From Stenotrophomonas sp. (GTDB taxonomy: Bacteria > Pseudomonadota > Gammaproteobacteria > Xanthomonadales > Xanthomonadaceae): a DNA stretch of 8,385 nucleotides. Positions 1 through 5,095 of the stretch are shown in pieces. Within the stretch, counting starts at the first letter, position 1. Each line of letters starts with the position of its first letter. Location: contig DMZT01000464.1 of the NCBI GenBank assembly GCA_003484865.1, positions 1 to 8,385 on the forward strand. The letters are read 5' to 3'. The translations under genes and the position numbers were made by a program. Below the pieces are notes generated by a model. The model saw nothing but the letters and a program-made list of their open reading frames with translations. It had not been told where the DNA came from and searched no databases.

Positions 1-14
1 CGCTCTTCCGATCT
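1..14 (+). other. Illumina adapter remnant at contig end
   Basis: The first 14 bases, CGCTCTTCCGATCT, are identical to the 3' end of the Illumina TruSeq/P5-side (read 1) adapter. A chance exact match of 14 bases at the very first position is extremely unlikely, so I read this as untrimmed library adapter carried into the assembly rather than genomic DNA. Genomic sequence begins at about position 15, and any reading frame carried into 1-14 is artificial. Confidence 0.9.
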
Positions 15-15
15 C

Positions 16-72
16 CGCGATGGCGCGGTGGCGGCACCGGCCGACGCGCGCCGCACCAGCGTGGTGCCCTGA
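16..72 (+). CDS. C-terminal end of an upstream protein (partial)
   Basis: An open frame runs from the first full genomic codon (16) to a TGA at 70-72, giving 18 residues: RDGAVAAPADARRTSVVP. Its codons end mostly in G or C, like the real genes around it, and it stops 57 bases before the next start, so it is probably the tail of a gene cut by the contig end. The residues before it in this frame (R-S-S-D-L) come from the adapter or the codon that joins it. The pattern LRDGAVAAP is vaguely like the end of LacI-family regulators, but 18 residues are too few to name a family. A non-coding reading cannot be excluded. Confidence 0.4.
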   Translation, partial: RDGAVAAPADARRTSVVP

Positions 73-93
73 GCCGGCCCCGGACGGATCGCG

Positions 94-99
94 CATAAT
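94..99 (+). promoter_or_regulatory. possible -10 element for the Nudix gene
   Basis: CATAAT differs from the sigma-70 consensus TATAAT by one base and stands out in very GC-rich surroundings. Transcription would start near 105-107, leaving a leader of about 24 bases before the ATG at 130. No good -35 hexamer is visible 16-18 bases upstream, so this is only a candidate. Confidence 0.35.
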
Positions 100-129
100 C
101 GGGGGTCTGTGTTCCCGAGCCTGTGCGAA

Positions 130-618
130 ATGCCCTATACCCCCATCGTGGCCACCCTGGGCTACGTGCTGTCCGCCGACGGCAAGCAAGTGCTGATGAT
201 CCACCGCAACGCCCGCCCCGGTGACCTGCACCTGGGCAAGTACAACGGCCTGGGCGGCAAGATGGAGCGCGATGAAGACGCCGCTGCCTGCATGCGCCGC
301 GAGATCCGCGAAGAGGCCGGCATCGAGTGCGGCACCATGCGACTGCGCGGCACGATCAGCTGGCCGGGCTTCGGCAAGAACGGCGAGGACTGGTTCGGCT
401 TCGTGTTCGTCATCGATGACTTTACCGGCACGCCGCTGACCTCCAATCCGGAGGGCACGCTGGAGTGGGTGGACGTGGACAAGATCGACGGCCTTCCGCT
501 ATGGGAAGGCGACCGCAGCTTCCTGCCACTGGTCTTCGACGATGAGCCGCGCGCCTTTCATGGCGTGATGCCGTACCGCGATGGCGCCATGCAGTCCTGG
601 AGTTACACCCGGCTGTAG
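130..618 (+). CDS. Nudix hydrolase, MTH1/8-oxo-dGTP diphosphatase-like
   Basis: The 162-residue protein has a complete Nudix box at residues 43-65, fitting GX5EX7REUXEEXGU: G43, E49, then R57-E58-I59-R60-E61-E62-A63-G64-I65. The glutamates bind the divalent metal that drives hydrolysis of a nucleoside diphosphate linked to another group. The YNGLGGK run just before the box recalls MTH1-type enzymes that cleave oxidised purine nucleotides such as 8-oxo-dGTP, so nucleotide-pool sanitation in the cytoplasm is the likely role. The substrate is inferred and other nucleotides are possible. I chose ATG 130 rather than the in-frame GTG 109: a GAG (117-119) sits 10 bases before 130, and the -10 candidate at 94-99 would leave GTG 109 almost without a leader. 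The gene converges on the methyltransferase with an 18-base gap, and its TAG stop is part of the GTAG-headed stem-loop. Confidence 0.92.
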   Translation: MPYTPIVATLGYVLSADGKQVLMIHRNARPGDLHLGKYNGLGGKMERDEDAAACMRREIREEAGIECGTMRLRGTISWPGFGKNGEDWFGFVFVIDDFTGTPLTSNPEGTLEWVDVDKIDGLPLWEGDRSFLPLVFDDEPRAFHGVMPYRDGAMQSWSYTRL

Positions 619-644
619 TGCCGGCCAGCGCCGGTATTACCGGC
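615..644 (+). repeat. GTAG-headed REP/SMAG-like stem-loop between convergent genes
   Basis: GTAG (615-618) is followed by a stem TGCCGGC (619-625), a loop CAGC and an arm GCCGGTA (630-636). All seven positions pair, one of them as G-U. This layout matches the short palindromes with a GTAG tetranucleotide at one end known as SMAG elements in Stenotrophomonas maltophilia, a REP family. The arm 630-636 can instead pair with TACCGGC (638-644), giving a perfect 7-base inverted repeat around one central base. The TAG stop of the Nudix gene and the TAA stop of the methyltransferase gene (637-639, minus strand) both lie inside it. It may work as a bidirectional terminator or mRNA-stabilising end. No T-run follows it. 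Confidence 0.55.
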
Positions 645-1281
645 GGGCCAGCAACAGGTGGAAGTGCTTGGTCACCTCGCGCCCATCGTTGCTGCGCCCG
701 GTTTCGTGATGGGCGCGCCAGCCTTGTACGGTCAACCCAGCGCTGCGCAGGGCCTGCTCGACCTCGGCCAGCTCGTGCAGGTGGAACCCATGTGCTGTGA
801 ACGGCAGCGTGCGCATGAAAGCGGCATCGCCGAAGGCCAGGCAGAGCCGGCCGCCGGGGCGCAGCACGCGCGCCAACTCGGCGAACGGGAATTTCAGTTC
901 GTCCCAGAAGTACAGCGTGTTCACTGCCAGCGCCGCATCGATGCAGGCCGACTCCAGGGGCAGGGCATGGGCATCGCCCAGGTGGACCTCGGCACGATCC
1001 AGCAGCCCATGCGTGGCCAGCACCGCAGTGCCGGCCGCGACCATCGCCGCTGAAACGTCAATGCCCACATAGCGGCTGTCCGGTGTACGCAGCAGATCGG
1101 GTGCGAAGGCTGCATTGCCCGGGCCGATCTCCAGGACCTGTTCACCGGGGGTGACTGACAGCAGGGCGATGGCGGCCCGGTTGAGGTCGCCGTTGCTGCG
1201 GTTCATCGATTCGGCCACGACGAGCGCGTGCTCACCGTGCGGGTGGCGCAACTGGGCGGCCAGATGGTCGGGGGAAAGCAC
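637..1281 (-). CDS. class I SAM-dependent methyltransferase
   Basis: The 214-residue protein has the Rossmann-like methyltransferase fold signature: motif I VLEIGPGNA at residues 49-57 (SAM-binding glycine loop), the acidic end of strand 2 at D75 in YVGIDVS, GDAHALPL near 102-109, the DAALAVNTLYFW stretch at 115-126, and LRPGGRL at 140-146. These are typical of the Methyltransf_11/25 type (UbiE-like small-molecule methyltransferases). The substrate cannot be told from sequence. A longer frame reaches an ATG at 1395, but GTG at 1281-1279 is preferred. On the minus strand an AGGAG (1294-1290) lies 8 bases before this GTG, and the extra 38 residues upstream look like translated non-coding DNA. 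The gene converges on the Nudix gene and is divergent from the phosphatidyltransferase gene. No specific regulation is seen. Confidence 0.85.
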   Translation of the reverse strand: MLSPDHLAAQLRHPHGEHALVVAESMNRSNGDLNRAAIALLSVTPGEQVLEIGPGNAAFAPDLLRTPDSRYVGIDVSAAMVAAGTAVLATHGLLDRAEVHLGDAHALPLESACIDAALAVNTLYFWDELKFPFAELARVLRPGGRLCLAFGDAAFMRTLPFTAHGFHLHELAEVEQALRSAGLTVQGWRAHHETGRSNDGREVTKHFHLLLARR

Positions 1282-1403
1282 GCGCAAGACTCCTGTCGGT
1301 GGGCGGCAGGACCTGGCGGCGGCGGAGTCCATCCACCAGCTTAGCCCACTGATGGCACCGATGGGCGCACGTGTGAAGGGATCGCGCCGCGGCAATGAGG
1401 ATC

Positions 1404-1421
1404 GGTGATCAGGAAATCACC
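1404..1421. promoter_or_regulatory. inverted repeat GGTGAT-N6-ATCACC
   Basis: GGTGAT (1404-1409) and ATCACC (1416-1421) are perfect reverse complements six bases apart, upstream of the methyltransferase gene and far upstream of the phosphatidyltransferase gene. The shape recalls a dimeric regulator site. It does not fit a Crp/Clp site, which needs GTGA-N6-TCAC whereas here the GTGA and TCAC cores are 8 apart. Chance is possible. Confidence 0.25.
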
Positions 1422-1445
1422 ATCGTCGCCTCTGTTGAGACGGAG

Positions 1446-1491
1446 TTGTCCACAGGGGGTGTGGATGACTCGTGGGCAAGTTTGTGGATAA
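1446..1491. promoter_or_regulatory. cluster of three DnaA-box-like 9-mers
   Basis: A perfect DnaA box TTATCCACA lies on the minus strand at 1483-1491. Two relatives with one mismatch each lie close by: TTGTCCACA at 1446-1454 (plus strand) and TCATCCACA at 1460-1468 (minus strand). The first two face each other as an inverted repeat, TCCACA-GGGGG-TGTGGA (1449-1465). DnaA binds such 9-mers at replication origins, at DnaA-regulated promoters and at titration sites. No dnaA, dnaN or rpmH gene and no clear AT-rich unwinding stretch is here, so a regulatory or titrating role is more likely than an origin. Binding is inferred from sequence alone. Confidence 0.5.
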
Positions 1492-1662
1492 GCCGCGTCG
1501 GCCCCCGCCGGTGCTCGCTGTCAAGATGGGTGGCCAAAAATTCACCGCAGGTCGTGCCGGCGTGAACCGCGCGGTAAGGCTGGAGTACGGTGGCGTAGGG
1601 AACGCTGTCCCGGCGCGGGCCGCTCGCGGTACTCTCTTGCGATTGCCGCCACCTGATCCTTC

Positions 1663-2277
1663 ATGAAACGTCACTTCTCGATGTTGCGCGAGTTCCACCT
1701 GGCCGACTGGTTCACCTTGGCCAACGCGTTCTGTGGCACCGGCGCGGTCTTTGCCGCCATGCGCTATCTGCAGGATGGCGAACGCAGCTATCTGCTGTTC
1801 GGCATGGCCCTGATCCCCTTGGCCTTCATTTTCGACGCGCTGGACGGGCGCATCGCACGCTGGCGCAAATCCAGCTCCACGCTGGGCCGTGAGCTGGATT
1901 CGCTGTCGGACATCATTTCCTTCGGTGTCGCCCCGGCCGCACTGGCCTACGCCTGCGGCATGCAGGGCGGCTGGGACTGGCTGGTGCTGAGCTACTTCGT
2001 CTGCTGCGGCGTCAGCCGCCTGGCCCGCTACAACGTGACCGCCGAAGCACTGGCCGGCGAGGGCGACAAGGTGCCGTACTTCGAAGGCACCCCGATCCCG
2101 ACCAGCCTGGCGCTGGTGGTGGTGCTGGCCGTGGCGGCGAGCGTCGGGGCCACCGGCGCGGACCTGTGGCTGGGCCAGTGGCAGCTGGGCCCGTGGCAGT
2201 TGCACCCGCTGGTGCTGCTGTTCGCGCTGTCCGGCTCGCTGATGATCAGCAAGACCCTGCGCATCCCCAAGCCGTGA
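1663..2277 (+). CDS. pssA: CDP-alcohol phosphatidyltransferase, phosphatidylserine synthase type
   Basis: This is a 204-residue integral membrane enzyme. The family signature D-x2-DG-x2-AR-x8-G-x3-D-x3-D is complete at residues 58-83 (D58, D61, G62, A65, R66, G75, D79, D83). The aspartates bind metal and CDP-diacylglycerol. Hydrophobic segments lie at roughly 17-36, 43-60, 86-115, 145-170 and 180-198. The YFEGTPIPTSLAL stretch resembles the conserved G-x-P-x-P region of type II phosphatidylserine synthases, so the likely reaction is CDP-diacylglycerol plus L-serine to phosphatidylserine, the precursor of phosphatidylethanolamine. Another alcohol acceptor remains possible. ATG 1663 is the first usable start because an in-frame TGA lies at 1654-1656. 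No clear Shine-Dalgarno or promoter is visible. phaE follows after 52 bases on the same strand. Confidence 0.85.
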   Translation: MKRHFSMLREFHLADWFTLANAFCGTGAVFAAMRYLQDGERSYLLFGMALIPLAFIFDALDGRIARWRKSSSTLGRELDSLSDIISFGVAPAALAYACGMQGGWDWLVLSYFVCCGVSRLARYNVTAEALAGEGDKVPYFEGTPIPTSLALVVVLAVAASVGATGADLWLGQWQLGPWQLHPLVLLFALSGSLMISKTLRIPKP

Positions 2278-2295
2278 GGCAGGGCAGCGCGGCAT

Positions 2296-2304
2296 TGCTA
2301 TCAT
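2296..2304 (+). promoter_or_regulatory. extended -10 promoter candidate for phaE-phaC
   Basis: TGCTATCAT is a TGn extension joined to TATCAT, one base from TATAAT, in the 52-base gap before phaE. Extended -10 promoters can work without a good -35, and none is seen. Transcription would begin near 2311, giving a leader of about 20 bases that contains the phaE ribosome binding site. Confidence 0.45.
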
Positions 2305-2317
2305 CGTTTCCCGAGAC

Positions 2318-2324
2318 GGGAGGA
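2318..2324 (+). promoter_or_regulatory. ribosome binding site of phaE
   Basis: GGGAGGA lies 5 bases before the ATG at 2330. It is a strong match to the anti-Shine-Dalgarno sequence and fixes the phaE start. Confidence 0.75.
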
Positions 2325-2329
2325 CGGTC

Positions 2330-3409
2330 ATGACCACGGCGGGCAGCGGCAGCGGCGCAGGCGATGTAGAAGCCCTGGCGCGGCAGTATTTCAGTGCCTG
2401 GGGCGATGCCCTGCGGCACGCTGCGGCACCGCCCGGCCACACCGCCGGCCCCGAGGGGCAGGGCAACTGGCAGCAGGCGATCGACTGGTGGGCGCAGATG
2501 ATGCCCAACGCGGCCAGCCGCCCGGCCGACGAGGCCGTGCACCGTTTCCGTGAACAGGCCGGTGGGTGGTACGGCACGATGCAGCAGGTGGCCGCGCAGT
2601 TTGCCGGCCGCGACACCACCAGCGCCGAGGTGGCGCAGGCGTGGCGCACGGCGGTGCTGGGGCAGGGTGACGGGCTGCTGCAGTGGATGCTGCAGGGCGC
2701 ACGCGGACATACCCACACCGAGGGCCCGGACCTGCTGCAGCTGTTGGAAACCCTGCAGCGTCAGCTCGGACCATGGCTGCAGAGCCCGGCGTTTGGTCCC
2801 GGCCGTGAGCACCAGGCCCGCTGGCAGGCGCTGCTGCGGGCCCAGCAGGACTACCAGGCGCACTCGCGCGATTACGTGGATCAGATCAAGCGGGCGCTGG
2901 ACGATGCGTTCACCCTGTTCGAGCAGCGCCTGGCCGAGCACGAGCAGCCGGGCAACCAGCTGACCAGCGCGCGGGCGATGTTCGATCTGTGGATTGATGC
3001 GGCCGAGGAGGCCTATGCGAAGGTTGCGCTGTCCGAGCCGTTCCAGGCGGTGTACGCCTCGCTGGGCAATGCCCAGATGCGGCTGCGCGCGGCCACCCAG
3101 CAGGAGATCGAACGGCTGACCGAGAGTTTTGGGCTGCCGACGCGCACCGAAATGGATGCAGCGCATCGCCGGATCGCCGAGCTGGAGCGGCTGGTGCGCC
3201 GCATGGCCGCTGGCGCAGCCGCGGGTGCGGCACCTGCCAGCACGGCCAAGGTGCGCAAGGCTGCAGTGAAGCCAGCCGCCGCGAGCAAGCGCACAACCCG
3301 CGCTTCCAGGCCAGCCAACCCCACCAAGGCCACCGCCAACCCCAACAAGGCCACCAAGGCCACCAAGGCCGCCGGAAAACCCACCAAGCCAAGGAAACGC
3401 AGCGCATGA
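2330..3409 (+). CDS. phaE: class III polyhydroxyalkanoate synthase subunit PhaE
   Basis: The 359-residue protein is the non-catalytic partner of PhaC in class III synthases, needed for polymerisation of 3-hydroxyacyl-CoA at the granule surface. The family (PF09712/TIGR01834) is recognised from its C-terminal core: LWIDAAEEAYA from L220, LGNAQMRLR, GLPTRTEMD at 268-276 and RRIAELERLVRRM just after. The last stretch is helical and probably coiled coil. No signal peptide or membrane helix is present. The total length is normal (the Allochromatium PhaE is about as long), but residues 305-359 form a low-complexity tail with 11 Lys and 6 Arg in 55 residues and no Asp or Glu, rich in Ala, Thr and Pro. 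Such tails resemble the DNA-binding ends of PhaF, PhaM and histone H1-like AlgP. Whether this one binds DNA is inference. The stop overlaps the phaC start by ATGA. Confidence 0.9.
   Translation: MTTAGSGSGAGDVEALARQYFSAWGDALRHAAAPPGHTAGPEGQGNWQQAIDWWAQMMPNAASRPADEAVHRFREQAGGWYGTMQQVAAQFAGRDTTSAEVAQAWRTAVLGQGDGLLQWMLQGARGHTHTEGPDLLQLLETLQRQLGPWLQSPAFGPGREHQARWQALLRAQQDYQAHSRDYVDQIKRALDDAFTLFEQRLAEHEQPGNQLTSARAMFDLWIDAAEEAYAKVALSEPFQAVYASLGNAQMRLRAATQQEIERLTESFGLPTRTEMDAAHRRIAELERLVRRMAAGAAAGAAPASTAKVRKAAVKPAAASKRTTRASRPANPTKATANPNKATKATKAAGKPTKPRKRSA
3323..3370 (+). repeat. 9-base tandem repeat encoding the PhaE tail
   Basis: The unit ACCAAGGCC (Thr-Lys-Ala) occurs at 3323-3331, 3353-3361 and 3362-3370, with the one-mismatch copy AACAAGGCC at 3344-3352. 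The last three copies are directly in tandem. The unit is a multiple of three bases, so copy-number change would lengthen or shorten the basic tail without a frameshift. Confidence 0.7.
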
Positions 3410-4476
3410 AGGGCCCCCTGGGCTTCAATGCCGAAGACCTCCTGCAGGAGACCCTGGCCATGCAGCGCAAGCTGATGGATGGCCTGAAGCTGCTGCCTGC
3501 GGTGGACGATGTCGATTACGGCGTGACCACCCGCGAGGAAGTCTGGCGCGACGGCAAGGTCACGCTGTACCGCTTTGTCGGCACCGAGCCGCCGGTGCAC
3601 GCCACGCCGCTGCTGATCGTCTACGCGCTGGTCAACCGGCCGTACATGGTCGACCTGCAGACCGACCGCTCACTGGTTCAGAAGCTGCTGGCTCTGGGCC
3701 ACGATGTGTATGTGCTGGACTGGGGCTACCCGGACCGCTCCGAGCGCTACCAGACGCTGGAGGATTACCTCCTGCGCTTCGTGGATGGCGCGGTGGATCA
3801 CCTGCAGGCGCACAACGGCGGCGAACCGATCAACATGCTCGGCATCTGCCAGGGCGGCGTGTTCGCGCTGTGCTATGCCGCGCTGCGCCAGGCCAAGCTG
3901 GCCAACCTGATCACGATGGTCACCCCGGTCGATTTCCACACGCCGGACAACATGCTCTCGCACTGGGCGCGCCAGGTGGACGTGGACCTGCTGGTGGACA
4001 CGCTGGGCAACATCCCGGCCGATCTGATGAATGCCAGCTACCTGATGCTCAAGCCGTTCCGCCTCAACGTGCAGAAGTACGTGGGGCTGCTCGACATCCT
4101 GGACGACAAGGACGCGCTGGAAGATTTCCTGCGCATGGAGAAGTGGATCTTCGACTCGCCCGATCTCGCCGGCGAAGCGTTCCGTGACTTCATCAAGCAG
4201 TTCTACCAGGGCAATGGCCTGATGCACGACGGCGTGCGCATCGGCGACGCAACCGTCGACCTCCGGCAGGTGACGTTGCCGGTGTTGAACATCTATGCCG
4301 AGCAGGACCATCTGGTCCCGCCCGATGCGTCACGCGCGCTGCGCGGCCGGATCGGCAGCGCGGATTACACCGAGAGCAGTTTCCGCGGGGGCCATATCGG
4401 TATCTATGTCTCCGGGCGGGCCCAGCGCGAAGTGCCCGCAACCATCACCGGTTGGTTGAACGAGCGTTCGCAATGA
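3406..4476 (+). CDS. phaC: class III polyhydroxyalkanoate synthase catalytic subunit PhaC
   Basis: The 356-residue alpha/beta-hydrolase-fold enzyme polymerises (R)-3-hydroxyacyl-CoA into polyhydroxyalkanoate with release of CoA. The lipase-like box G-I-C-Q-G-G carries the nucleophile C148. D301 (in AEQDHLVPP) and H330 (in RGGHIGIY) complete the triad. These positions are each one less than C149, D302 and H331 of the Allochromatium vinosum PhaC, and the length matches class III enzymes rather than the class I/II forms of about 560-600 residues. All catalytic residues are intact. ATG 3406 overlaps the phaE stop by 4 bases, so translation is probably coupled. AAGGA at 3391-3395 lies 10 bases upstream. 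No phaA, phaB or depolymerase gene is in the window, so the precursor supply is encoded elsewhere. Confidence 0.95.
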   Translation: MKGPLGFNAEDLLQETLAMQRKLMDGLKLLPAVDDVDYGVTTREEVWRDGKVTLYRFVGTEPPVHATPLLIVYALVNRPYMVDLQTDRSLVQKLLALGHDVYVLDWGYPDRSERYQTLEDYLLRFVDGAVDHLQAHNGGEPINMLGICQGGVFALCYAALRQAKLANLITMVTPVDFHTPDNMLSHWARQVDVDLLVDTLGNIPADLMNASYLMLKPFRLNVQKYVGLLDILDDKDALEDFLRMEKWIFDSPDLAGEAFRDFIKQFYQGNGLMHDGVRIGDATVDLRQVTLPVLNIYAEQDHLVPPDASRALRGRIGSADYTESSFRGGHIGIYVSGRAQREVPATITGWLNERSQ

Positions 4477-4844
4477 AGCGTCCTCGCCTTCTCTGGCTGG
4501 CTGTGGGTCTGTTGGGCATTGGTACCGCCCACGCCGCACCCGGTGAAACCGCCCGCCGCGAGATCGCCGGCCTGATCGGCGCGCTGGACGGCTCCCCTTG
4601 CCGGTTCCAGCGCAATGGCAGCTGGCACGATGCGCCCGAGGCGCGGGCCCATCTGCAGCGCAAGTACGACTACCTGCTCAAGAAGGACAAGGTCGACACG
4701 GCCGAGCAGTTCATCGAACGCGCCGCCAGCCAGAGCAGCCTGAGCGGCAAGCCCTACCGGATCGCCTGTCCGGGCCAGCCGGAACAGACCGCCGCGGTGT
4801 GGTTCGGCGCGCGGCTGAAGGCCCTGCGCCAACGCACCCCGTAG
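4473..4844 (+). CDS. secreted DUF5329 family protein
   Basis: The precursor has 123 residues. Residues 1-21 form a Sec signal peptide (KRPR start, hydrophobic LLWLAVGLLGIG, AHA cleavage site before A22), so the mature protein of about 102 residues is periplasmic or exported. The body, with CRFQRNGSWHD, ARAHLQRKYDYLL, TAEQFIERAAS and SGKPYRI, matches my memory of the DUF5329 family (PF17263). That family has no known function. C43 and C99 are the only cysteines and may form a disulfide. ATG 4473 overlaps the phaC stop (ATGA), while an alternative GTG at 4452 would hide the signal peptide inside a longer N-terminus. The overlap puts this protein in the phaEC transcript, although a direct role in polymer metabolism would be surprising for an exported protein. 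Confidence 0.75.
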   Translation: MKRPRLLWLAVGLLGIGTAHAAPGETARREIAGLIGALDGSPCRFQRNGSWHDAPEARAHLQRKYDYLLKKDKVDTAEQFIERAASQSSLSGKPYRIACPGQPEQTAAVWFGARLKALRQRTP

Positions 4845-4891
4845 ACACGGTTCGCGCTAGAGTCGGCGCATTCCGGAACGAGACCCCGTGC

Positions 4892-5095
4892 ATGAACACA
4901 CCGCCGCGCCCGCTGTCCCGTTCGCTCAACGACCGCATGATCGCCGGCGTCATGGGCGGTATCGCGCATCGCTACGGTTGGAACGTCACCCTGGTACGGG
5001 TGCTGTTCGTGCTGATCTCGATCGGCTCGGCGGCCTTCCCCGGCATCCTGGTCTACCTGATCCTGTGGCTGTTGATCCCCAACGAGGCCGATTGA
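4892..5095 (+). CDS. PspC-domain small membrane protein
   Basis: The 67-residue protein is almost only a PspC domain (PF04024): the N-terminal basic RSLNDRMIAGVMGGIAHRYGW (about residues 10-30), then a hydrophobic segment from about 33 to 63 ending in LWLLIP. In E. coli PspC is an inner-membrane member of the phage shock response that senses membrane damage through PspA and PspB. No pspA, pspB or pspF is present here, so this is a stand-alone PspC-like protein and the phage-shock role is not shown. GAG (4880-4882) lies 9 bases before the ATG at 4892. A weak -10-like TAGAGT is seen at 4858-4863 in the 47-base gap after the DUF5329 gene, so it may have its own promoter or be read through from phaC. 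Confidence 0.85.
   Translation: MNTPPRPLSRSLNDRMIAGVMGGIAHRYGWNVTLVRVLFVLISIGSAAFPGILVYLILWLLIPNEAD

Larger units (their letters stand above)
1282..1662. other. 381-base intergenic region between divergent genes
   Basis: I see no convincing gene here. A 64-codon plus-strand frame (1472-1666) crosses the start of the next gene, has no homology I recognise and no ribosome binding site. The region holds the methyltransferase ribosome binding site on the minus strand (1290-1294), an inverted repeat GGTGAT-N6-ATCACC (1404-1421), a DnaA-box-like cluster (1446-1491), and a 10-base perfect palindrome ACCGCGCGGT (1566-1575). Neither strand shows a strong sigma-70 promoter. The length is unusual in a window where most gaps are under 60 bases, so regulatory content is plausible. 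Confidence 0.6.

Noticed and set aside
1282..1395. 38-residue N-terminal extension of the methyltransferase
   Set aside because: The GTG at 1281 has a well-placed AGGAG on the minus strand, and the extension shows no family similarity.
1446..1491. Replication origin oriC
   Set aside because: Only three boxes, no AT-rich unwinding region, and none of the usual origin genes (dnaA, dnaN, rpmH, parAB, mnmG) are present.
1472..1666. 64-codon plus-strand frame before the phosphatidyltransferase
   Set aside because: It crosses the ATG of the next gene, has no ribosome binding site, is rich in Arg/Pro/Ala in the manner of translated non-coding GC-rich DNA, and overlaps the DnaA-box cluster.
2110..2135. 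Chi-like GCTGGTGG octamer
   Set aside because: It falls in a Leu-Val-rich coding stretch and is expected often by chance at this GC content. Chi of this lineage is not established from the window.
1417..2718. Long minus-strand open frame of 433 codons
   Set aside because: It lies antisense to the phosphatidyltransferase and the start of phaE. The sense proteins have clear family motifs, and long antisense frames are common at high GC.
4842..4847. TAGACA as a -35 element for pspC
   Set aside because: It resembles TTGACA, but only 10 bases separate it from the TAGAGT -10 candidate, too short for a sigma-70 promoter.
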